Assembly: GCA_964505935.1 (NCBI GenBank)
Contig: CAZDKX010000166.1
Coordinates: 1 to 10,857, forward strand
Length of the DNA: 10,857 nucleotides
From: JADGQM01 sp964505935
GTDB lineage: Bacteria > Desulfobacterota > Syntrophobacteria > Syntrophobacterales > Syntrophobacteraceae
Reading direction: 5' to 3'
The position numbers were made by a program, and so were the translations under genes. Numbering within the stretch: position 1 is the stretch's first letter; every line of letters begins with the position of its first letter. The notes beneath the pieces were generated by a model. It was not told where the DNA came from, made no database searches, and saw only the letters and a program-made list of their open reading frames with translations. Positions 6,157 through 10,857 of the stretch are shown here, one piece after another.

Positions 6157-7074
6157 TTACGTATTATTGCCAAGCACGTCGCGCAGGGCCTCCTCAAGCG
6201 TCGGAAACCGGAAGGTGTAACCCGCGTCCAGCAACCGTCTGGGGAGCACCCGCTGGCCGTCAACGAGCACACTGCCGAATTCTCCCAGCAGGGTGCGGAG
6301 TACAAAGGCCGGAACGGCAGGCAGGATGATCCATTTCTTGAGCACCTTGGCTAGGGTCCTGGTGAATTCCCGGTTGCGCACCGGATGAGGCGCCGTGCAG
6401 TTGACTGGGCCGGAGAGGTCCTGACGCTCGGCCGCAAAGGCCAGGATGTTGAAAAGATCTTCCAGGTGCACCCAGGAAAACCATTGCCGCCCACTGCCGA
6501 GAGGGCTTGCCAGATGATACCGGTAGGCGGGGAGCATGGTCTGGAGCGCGCCGCCTCCTCGACCCATGACAATGCCGAAGCGGCAGCGGACCACGCGCAC
6601 TCCAAATTGCTCGGCGCGTTGGGCCTCCTTTTCCCAGGCCTTGCAGACATCGGTCAGAAAGCCCTCGCCGGCCGGACTGGTCTCATCGAGCACCGTATCG
6701 TCACGCCAGTTTCCGTAGTAGCCCACGGCCGAGGTGCTGAGCAGCACCTTTCCTTCCCCGGCCCCCTGCAGGGCGTCGACGACCCCGCGCGTAGTCACCA
6801 CCCGGCTGTCCATGATCTCCCGCCTCACTTTGGCCGTCCATACGGAAAAGATGGATCTCCCGGCAAGGTTGATGATGACATCATGCTCGGCCAACCGTTC
6901 CTGCCAAGCTCCCGGCTTACCCGGCTCCCCCTGGCAATACACAGCCCCCCGCGGCAATTCATCATTGCTTCTCCCTGAACGCGTGATGACCGTAACGCTG
7001 TGACCCAACTCGGTGAAGCGACGCGTCAGATAGCCCCCCACAAACCCGGTACCGCCCGTCATGAAGACTTTCAT
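6157..7074 (-). CDS. TIGR01777-family SDR epimerase-like protein (YfcH type)
   Basis: The 305-residue protein is an extended short-chain dehydrogenase. The NAD(P) loop is G-G-T-G-F-V-G (7-13) at the N terminus. The S-T-S-A-V-G-Y-Y-G segment (113-121) carries the Ser and Tyr expected at the active site, and the C-terminal part from about residue 253 (L-G-E-F-G, V-L-P-R-R-L-L, A-G-Y-x-F-x-F-P) is the DUF1731 region typical of TIGR01777/YfcH proteins. The substrate of this family is unknown. The ATG at 7074 has GGAG six nt upstream and begins exactly at the Rossmann fold; the longer open frame to 7206 runs into repeat DNA and is rejected. It may be read through from the HEAT-protein operon, 194 nt upstream. 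Confidence 0.92.
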   Translation of the reverse strand: MKVFMTGGTGFVGGYLTRRFTELGHSVTVITRSGRSNDELPRGAVYCQGEPGKPGAWQERLAEHDVIINLAGRSIFSVWTAKVRREIMDSRVVTTRGVVDALQGAGEGKVLLSTSAVGYYGNWRDDTVLDETSPAGEGFLTDVCKAWEKEAQRAEQFGVRVVRCRFGIVMGRGGGALQTMLPAYRYHLASPLGSGRQWFSWVHLEDLFNILAFAAERQDLSGPVNCTAPHPVRNREFTRTLAKVLKKWIILPAVPAFVLRTLLGEFGSVLVDGQRVLPRRLLDAGYTFRFPTLEEALRDVLGNNT

Positions 7075-7112
7075 GCTGTGCTCCATTCTGTCCATCAATT
7101 TCAATTTAAAAT

Positions 7113-7177
7113 CGAATATCCAATATCCAACAATAAACCGTTTGAAAAGCGAATATCCAATATCCAACAAGAAACCG
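7113..7177. repeat. 37-bp-period direct repeat (GAATATCCAATATCCAAC type)
   Basis: CGAATATCCAATATCCAACA recurs at 7113 and 7150; the match covers 28 bp (7113-7140 and 7150-7177) with one difference. The spacer between the HEAT-protein stop and the epimerase start (7075-7268) consists largely of this AT-rich sequence. Similar TTGGATATTGGATATTCG strings occur between genes in several Desulfobacterota, from memory. Confidence 0.85.
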
Positions 7178-7220
7178 CAGAAGGCCGAAGGGTGAAAAGA
7201 GAACAAGGAATCTTAAGACC

Positions 7221-7281
7221 ATTCGATATTCGAATTCCGCCACATCTTCATGGGAAATTTCTTGTTCGCTATTCGATATTC
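7221..7281. repeat. ATTCGATATTC repeats, inverted relative to 7113-7177
   Basis: ATTCGATATTC occurs at 7221-7231 and again at 7271-7281. Its reverse complement GAATATCGAAT differs by one base from the GAATATCCAAT core at 7114 and 7151, so the spacer has two direct copies facing two inverted copies. The right copy overlaps the last codons and the TAG stop of the HEAT-protein gene. Confidence 0.75.
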
Positions 7282-7967
7282 TCTTTTTCGACCAGTAGCC
7301 TTGCTGCAAGTTCGGAAAGCCGATAGCGGATGAAGACTTCCTGCTCGTAGATGGTGATTTCGAGAAGATCTGCCAGCATTGACCCGATCACGCCGGGAGA
7401 ATACCTGACATCCAGAAAGCCGAGCGCCCAGGCTGCCAGGCCGCGCTGGTCGGGGTTGCCCGAGCGAAGATACGCGAAGAGGTGAGAAGCTGCCTCGTTC
7501 AGCAGCTCCGGTCTGGCCTGAGCCAGTCTTCCTATACCCCAGAGGACCCCGGTTTCGAGGGCTTCATGCTCCAGGCGGTTGCCGTCTTCACGGATATAAG
7601 AGAGCAGAATCCGGTGATATTCCTCCGCCAGGCGCGCCTGTCGCGCCATGATTTCGCCCATGGCTTCCGCCGCCCCCCAGCCGATGCCGCCCGATTCATC
7701 GTTGAGGCTCCAGATGAGCCGTCGCATGATGGTCCTGGCGGCTTCCAGGTCATCCCCGGCGATCCTCGCCGCCACCCCCCCCACCGCCGTCACGGCTCGC
7801 CACTTGACTCGGGCCTCCATGCTGCACAAAAAGGCGATCAGGGGATTGATGAGACGCTGGGCCGGCACTTCGGACCACTCGGAAAGCGATGAAACCGGCT
7901 CGTCCGAGCGCAGGAACTCGGTAATGCGGATTCTCAAGGCACCAAAGGGTCTGCCTGGTGCGTTCAC
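7269..7967 (-). CDS. DVU0298-family HEAT-repeat protein
   Basis: The 232-residue, mostly helical protein matches the DVU0298-type family known from Desulfovibrio and relatives. Four HEAT-like helical hairpins can be drawn at about residues 38-70, 77-110, 116-150 and 159-186. The W-S-L-N-D-E-S-G-G-I-G-W-G segment (86-98) and G-V-L-W-G-I-G-R-L-A-Q (140-150) are the most recognisable. HEAT arrays usually mediate protein-protein contacts; no enzymatic motif is visible and the role is unknown. The GTG at 7967 was chosen because GAGG lies 7 nt upstream and the start falls 20 nt after the ferredoxin stop; the open frame to 8027 would overlap the ferredoxin gene. The final codons are part of a dispersed repeat. 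Confidence 0.85.
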   Translation of the reverse strand: MNAPGRPFGALRIRITEFLRSDEPVSSLSEWSEVPAQRLINPLIAFLCSMEARVKWRAVTAVGGVAARIAGDDLEAARTIMRRLIWSLNDESGGIGWGAAEAMGEIMARQARLAEEYHRILLSYIREDGNRLEHEALETGVLWGIGRLAQARPELLNEAASHLFAYLRSGNPDQRGLAAWALGFLDVRYSPGVIGSMLADLLEITIYEQEVFIRYRLSELAARLLVEKENIE

Positions 7968-7987
7968 TGGCCTACCTCGGCATGATG

Positions 7988-8185
7988 CTACGCTTGGTCT
8001 TCCCACGAGATACAGGCGGCGGGGCAATACTTGATGGCCTCGTCAACGCATTCCTCGGCATAAAAAGGGAGGTCCGCCACCTCGATATATCCCGCCGGAT
8101 TCATCACAAAGACTTCGGGACATACTTCCAGACAGGCTTCGCAAACGGTACAGCGGCTCAAATCCAGTGCAGGGACTCTTGACAT
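7988..8185 (-). CDS. Single-cluster ferredoxin (Desulfovibrio ferredoxin I/II type)
   Basis: This 65-residue acidic protein carries C12-x2-C15-x2-C18-x3-C22-P and a distant C54-P, enough for one [4Fe-4S] (or [3Fe-4S]) cluster using C12, C15, C18 and C54. The second cluster motif of bacterial 2[4Fe-4S] ferredoxins is missing. C22 and C46 fall at the positions of the disulfide pair in Desulfovibrio gigas ferredoxin II (each cysteine offset by four). It is a soluble electron carrier; partners are unknown. The gene lies 32 nt after the reductase fusion and 20 nt before the HEAT-protein gene, so an operon is likely. The ribosome binding site is weak (GAGA). A seventh cysteine, C58, is present. Confidence 0.93.
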   Translation of the reverse strand: MSRVPALDLSRCTVCEACLEVCPEVFVMNPAGYIEVADLPFYAEECVDEAIKYCPAACISWEDQA

Positions 8186-8217
8186 GGCATCTCACGGTCT
8201 GACCGGAAAAAGCTTGG

Positions 8218-9402
8218 CTATTTCTGGCTCATCAAATAATCATAGGCCGAAAGCGCCGCCTTGGCCCCCTCGCCGACGGCAACCACCACCTGTTTGAAGG
8301 GCACGTTGGTCACATCCCCACAGGCGAAAACCCCCGCCAATCCTGTGCGACATTCGGTATCGACCAGGATTTCTCCCTTATCGTTGGTGGTCAGGATATC
8401 GAGGAAAAGGCTGGTGTTAGGCTGGATGCCAATCTCCACAAACACTCCTTCCACCTTGATGGTCCTGACCTCGCCGGTAGCCAGCGACTTGAATTCCAGC
8501 CCCTCGACCATGGTTTCCCCGAGTACCCGGGTGGGCTGGTGCCCTGTAAATACCTCAACCTTGTCCGACTTGAGCACTTTCTCCCGGTAAACGGGGTCTC
8601 CCGTAAGCGGGGTAAGCGAGATGAGCGTGATTTTGGTGGCGATGTTGAGCAGATCGATCACGGCCCCGAGAGCGGAATTCCCGCCCCCCACCACCGCCAC
8701 TTCGGCACCGGCGAACAATGGGGCATCACACGTTGAACAATAGGTGAGACCCTTCGCGAGAAGTTCCTTTTCGCCGGGAATATTGAGCGGCCGGTGGCGG
8801 CCGCCGGTGGCAATGATCACGGTCTTGCCAAAGTAGGCCTTGCCGTCCCGGGTCGTGACCCGTTTGCTGCGCCCCACCAAATCAACGGCGCTGACCTCCC
8901 CGCCAATCACCTTCTCCACCTCGAACCTCTTGACGTGGCTCTCAAACTTGCTCACCAGCTCCGCCGCATTGACCTGGCTGAAGCCGAGATAGTTCTCGAC
9001 ATCACTGGTCCAGGCAATCTGACCGCCAATATCCTCACTGATGATGAGGGTCTTCAGCAGTTTCCGGATGGTGTAGATGGCGGCGCTCAAACCCGCCGGA
9101 CCGGCCCCGATAATGATGACGTCATAAAGTTGATAAGCCGGATGCGCATGCTTCATGCCGAGGTATTCATAAAGCTTGCCGGTGTGATCCAGGTCGACAA
9201 GGTCGGCATAGCCGCCGACGGCCACGTCACCGATGAGGAGCTGGGGGGGCGACTCGCCTCCGGTCTTCTGCTTCATCTCCTCCCAGGCCTTTGATCCAAG
9301 CGGCGCCGCAATCTCTTTGAAGACGATATTCCTCGTGGACAGGAGCTCTCTGGTTTTTTCACAAAAGGGACATCCATCAATGCTGTACAGGACTACTTCC
9401 AT
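8218..9402 (-). CDS. Glutaredoxin/thioredoxin-reductase-like fusion flavoprotein
   Basis: The 394-residue protein joins an N-terminal glutaredoxin-like domain (1-80, redox motif C11-P-F-C14, S-P-P-Q-L at 51-55) to a thioredoxin-reductase-type flavoprotein (about 92-394). In the second part I see the FAD loop I-G-A-G-P-A-G (98-104), I-I-A-T-G-G-R (196-202), the redox pair C222-S-T-C225-D, the nucleotide loop V-G-G-G-N-S-A (238-244), and the C-terminal A-C-G-D-V-T. The usual H-R-R-x-x-x-R that holds the NADPH phosphate is absent; the aligned stretch reads I-S-L-T-P-L-T-G-D (261-269). NADH or another donor is therefore more likely. The ATG at 9402 has AGGA 8 nt upstream; the longer frame to 9519 has no homology. 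It probably reduces its own glutaredoxin domain or the separate glutaredoxin encoded upstream. Confidence 0.9.
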   Translation of the reverse strand: MEVVLYSIDGCPFCEKTRELLSTRNIVFKEIAAPLGSKAWEEMKQKTGGESPPQLLIGDVAVGGYADLVDLDHTGKLYEYLGMKHAHPAYQLYDVIIIGAGPAGLSAAIYTIRKLLKTLIISEDIGGQIAWTSDVENYLGFSQVNAAELVSKFESHVKRFEVEKVIGGEVSAVDLVGRSKRVTTRDGKAYFGKTVIIATGGRHRPLNIPGEKELLAKGLTYCSTCDAPLFAGAEVAVVGGGNSALGAVIDLLNIATKITLISLTPLTGDPVYREKVLKSDKVEVFTGHQPTRVLGETMVEGLEFKSLATGEVRTIKVEGVFVEIGIQPNTSLFLDILTTNDKGEILVDTECRTGLAGVFACGDVTNVPFKQVVVAVGEGAKAALSAYDYLMSQK

Positions 9403-9460
9403 GGGCGGTATCCTCACGGCGTTCAGAAGCGGTCGGGCACTCCACGATAAGCTTTGCGGA

Positions 9461-9703
9461 TCATGCCCCCTGCAGGGCTTTCTCCACCGCTCCCCGATCA
9501 AAGCCGACGATGACTTCATCGCCGATGGCGATCACCGGCACACTGCGTGCGCCTCCCGATATCTTCCTCATCTCCGCGAAAGCCTCCGCATCCTTGGTTA
9601 CATCAACCGCTTCAAAGGCGATCCCCTTTTCCGTGAAGTATTCCTTGGCCTGAGCACAGTAGCCGCAGGTCGGCGCGGCGAAAATCTTCACCTTTTTTTC
9701 CAT
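9461..9703 (-). CDS. Small glutaredoxin (CGYC)
   Basis: The 80-residue thioredoxin-fold protein has a C13-G-Y-C16 dithiol motif after the first strand and a S-V-P-V-I segment (66-70) with the conserved cis-proline, followed by G-F-D. It resembles the NrdH/mycoredoxin-like small glutaredoxins that are reduced by thioredoxin-reductase-type flavoproteins rather than glutathione. The ATG at 9703 has GGAG at 10 nt; the longer frame to 9793 crosses a hairpin and is rejected. It is followed 58 nt later by the reductase fusion and was probably placed to work with it. Confidence 0.9.
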   Translation of the reverse strand: MEKKVKIFAAPTCGYCAQAKEYFTEKGIAFEAVDVTKDAEAFAEMRKISGGARSVPVIAIGDEVIVGFDRGAVEKALQGA

Positions 9704-9728
9704 CGTTTGTTTACTCCTCGCTGAGAAG

Positions 9729-9760
9729 CTGTCGGCCCGTTTCGAACCCCGGGCCGACAG
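9729..9760. promoter_or_regulatory. Perfect 11-bp hairpin between rubrerythrin and glutaredoxin genes
   Basis: CTGTCGGCCCG (9729-9739) pairs perfectly with CGGGCCGACAG (9750-9760) around a 10-nt loop containing TTCGAA. On the minus strand it lies in the leader of the glutaredoxin gene, 57 nt after the rubrerythrin stop. No T-run follows (CTTCTCAG), so it is either a weak terminator or attenuator, an mRNA-stabilising structure, or an operator. The structure is certain, the function is not. Confidence 0.6.
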
Positions 9761-9817
9761 GCGTTGGTGCTGAGAGTGGAGAACTCTGGACAAGCAGTGG
9801 GTAAAACGGCCGAGGCC

Positions 9818-10315
9818 TCACTTCCGCCCAAGGCGTTTCAATTCGAGGGCAAGACGCCGCAAATGCTCCTGCTCTTCCTTGACCAGCGCACCGATGAATT
9901 CCTTGCCCTGGGCTTCTTCCGTGGCGTCCTGCATGGTGAGGAAGAAGATCACCGAATCCTTTTCAAACTCGACGGCCATTTTCAAAGCATCCGTGGCGCT
10001 CTGAATCTTGCCGAGCTGGCCCTCCACGCCTTCACTACTGACGAAAACGTGCTGGTCCGCCATCATTTTGAGATACATATCGAGCTCATTATCCGGGTCG
10101 AAGACAGCGCCCGCCCCGGTCCTCTTGGGAAGCTGGCTCTTGAGGGTGGTGAACTTCTCCTTATGCTTGACCTCCTCCTGGCCAAGCTCCGCAAACAGCT
10201 TCTGCACCTCGGGATCCTTGATGATCTCCCGGCTCCGGTCATAAAAGCGCTTGCCATTTTCCTCAATCTTGATAGCAATATCGAACACTTCAGCGGCATT
10301 AAAGTTAAAAATCAT
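9818..10315 (-). CDS. Rubrerythrin-like ferritin-family protein without rubredoxin domain
   Basis: The 165-residue four-helix protein carries the two E-x-x-H di-iron motifs (E48-V-K-H51 and E148-Q-E-H151), with further acidic ligands expected in helix 1 (E18/E19) and helix 3 (E117/E119). Rubrerythrins reduce hydrogen peroxide in anaerobes, taking electrons from rubredoxin. The C-terminal rubredoxin domain of classical rubrerythrin is missing; a free rubredoxin is encoded immediately upstream. The start at 10315 follows GGAG with an 8-nt gap. An in-frame ATG at 10357 overlaps the rubredoxin stop as ATGA and would add 14 charged residues; it is less likely because the family begins near the chosen Met. 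Confidence 0.9.
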   Translation of the reverse strand: MIFNFNAAEVFDIAIKIEENGKRFYDRSREIIKDPEVQKLFAELGQEEVKHKEKFTTLKSQLPKRTGAGAVFDPDNELDMYLKMMADQHVFVSSEGVEGQLGKIQSATDALKMAVEFEKDSVIFFLTMQDATEEAQGKEFIGALVKEEQEHLRRLALELKRLGRK

Positions 10316-10353
10316 TTCCTGAACTCCTTTTTTTTCCCTTTTATCCTCCCGGC

Positions 10354-10512
10354 TCATTCCTTCTCAAAATCATCCTTCGACGCTCCACACACCGGGCAGG
10401 TCCAATCATCCGGCAGATCTTCAAACTTGGTTCCCGCAGCTACCCCATTATCGGGATCTCCCGCCGCAGGGTCATACACATACCCACAAACCTGACATAC
10501 ATAACGATCCAT
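10354..10512 (-). CDS. rub: Rubredoxin
   Basis: This is a textbook 52-residue rubredoxin. A single iron is held by C6-x2-C9-G-Y and C39-P-x-C42-G, and the aromatic residues Y4, Y11, Y13, F30 and W37 typical of its core are present. It is a cytosolic one-electron carrier that feeds rubrerythrin and related peroxide or oxygen reductases in anaerobes. GGAGG lies 7 nt before the ATG at 10512; the open frame to 10662 runs into repeat-like intergenic DNA. The rubrerythrin-like gene starts 38 nt downstream, so the two are almost certainly co-transcribed. Confidence 0.98.
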   Translation of the reverse strand: MDRYVCQVCGYVYDPAAGDPDNGVAAGTKFEDLPDDWTCPVCGASKDDFEKE

Positions 10513-10567
10513 GTGCTTGCCTCCTTGAGCTAAGTCTGCTGAAAAACACCATTTTGCGAGGACAGTC

Positions 10568-10609
10568 GGTAGTCCCGCCAACGGCGGGGCCAAGCGCCGT
10601 CCCCCTACC
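10568..10609. repeat. GGTAG...CTACC hairpin element between copA and rubredoxin genes
   Basis: The element is bounded by GGTAG (10568-10572) and CTACC (10605-10609). Inside, CCCGCC (10574-10579) pairs with GGCGGG (10583-10588) over a 3-nt loop. The whole 116-nt gap (10513-10628) has no gene. It resembles a dispersed intergenic repeat I recall from related genomes, running from the GGTAGGGGGACGG end through AAAATGGTGTTTTTCAGCAG on the minus strand, but this cannot be confirmed here. Confidence 0.6.
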
Positions 10610-10628
10610 AGTTCGAAGTTATGCCCTG

Positions 10629-10857
10629 CTAACTTCCAGTCCCATGCCTCTGTCGCCCCCACAGGCGCCTGAGACGGAGCGCATTGCTCACCACGGACAC
10701 GGAGCTCATCGCCATGGCCGCCGCGGCAAACATGGGGTTGAGGAGAATGCCGAAGAAAGGATAGAGCGCACCGGCAGCAACGGGAATGCCAAGAGAATTG
10801 TAGAAAAAAGCCCAGAAGAGATTCTGCTTGATCACGCGCATGGTCAGGGTCGAGAGC
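10629..10857 (-). CDS. copA: Cu+-exporting P1B-type ATPase, C-terminal fragment
   Basis: Only the last 75 codons are in the window; the frame is open through the edge. They cover the final two membrane helices. The segment R-V-I-K-Q-N-L-F-W-A-F-F-Y-N holds the Y-N pair, and M-A-M-S-S-V-S-V-V-S-N-A-L holds the M-x-S-S pattern, which together mark the P1B-1 subgroup that exports Cu(I) from the cytosol. The tail R-L-R-R-L-W-G-R is basic and cytosolic, as is usual. The nucleotide-binding and phosphorylation domains lie outside the window. It precedes the rubredoxin gene by 116 nt, so read-through is possible but unproven. Confidence 0.93.
   Translation of the reverse strand, partial: LSTLTMRVIKQNLFWAFFYNSLGIPVAAGALYPFFGILLNPMFAAAAMAMSSVSVVSNALRLRRLWGRQRHGTGS

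Noticed and set aside
7075..7268. CRISPR-like array in the repeat spacer
   Set aside because: Only two direct 28-bp copies with a 9-nt gap exist, the unit is an AT-rich self-similar string, and no cas genes are present.
7106..7309. Minus-strand 67-codon frame between the HEAT and epimerase genes
   Set aside because: It is made of the repeat units themselves (repeated G-Y-W-I-F-like strings) and overlaps the HEAT gene end.
9764..10495. Plus-strand 243-codon frame opposite rubrerythrin and rubredoxin
   Set aside because: It is antisense to two genes with complete metal-binding motifs and strong ribosome binding sites.

Overview
The window (about 10.9 kb, GC-rich, nearly all coding on the minus strand) looks like chromosomal DNA of an anaerobic Desulfobacterota ('deltaproteobacterial') bacterium, probably of the sulfate-reducing or syntrophic type. 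This rests on a DVU0298-type HEAT-repeat protein, a ferredoxin whose cysteine spacing matches Desulfovibrio gigas ferredoxin II, the rubredoxin/rubrerythrin pair, the hemC-cobA order, and several dispersed intergenic repeats of kinds I recall from such genomes. No species can be named from the sequence alone.

Region 1 (1-4216, minus strand, read from right to left) is a very tightly packed gene string. It runs class IV aminotransferase, GmhA-like SIS isomerase, a conserved protein of unknown function, a cyclophilin-like-fold protein, FmdB-type zinc ribbon, hemC, and the first codons of what is probably cobA at the window edge. Several junctions have 1-nt gaps or 1-nt overlaps, so translational coupling is likely. 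hemC and cobA make tetrapyrroles; the role of the upstream genes is less clear.

Region 2 (4217-5743) is a 580-nt gap without a convincing gene that carries two families of REP-like palindromes. It is followed by the only plus-strand gene, a HAD phosphatase, and then by a convergent spacer with a perfect bidirectional terminator hairpin.

Region 3 (5744-7074, minus strand) has a cold-shock protein gene with its own promoter candidate and a leader of about 140 nt. Upstream of it lies a TIGR01777-type nucleotide-sugar-epimerase-like SDR gene, and upstream of that a 194-nt spacer full of AT-rich repeats.

Region 4 (7269-10857, minus strand) is a redox and oxygen-stress block. In transcription order it holds copA (Cu+ ATPase, 3' end only), rubredoxin, a ferritin-like rubrerythrin without its own rubredoxin domain, glutaredoxin, a glutaredoxin/thioredoxin-reductase fusion, a single-cluster ferredoxin, and the DVU0298-family HEAT protein. 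A plausible reading is that rubredoxin feeds electrons to the di-iron rubrerythrin for peroxide removal, while the glutaredoxin and reductase pair maintains thiols. The reductase lacks the usual NADPH-binding basic motif, so its electron donor is an open question. No CRISPR array, transposase, rRNA or tRNA was seen.
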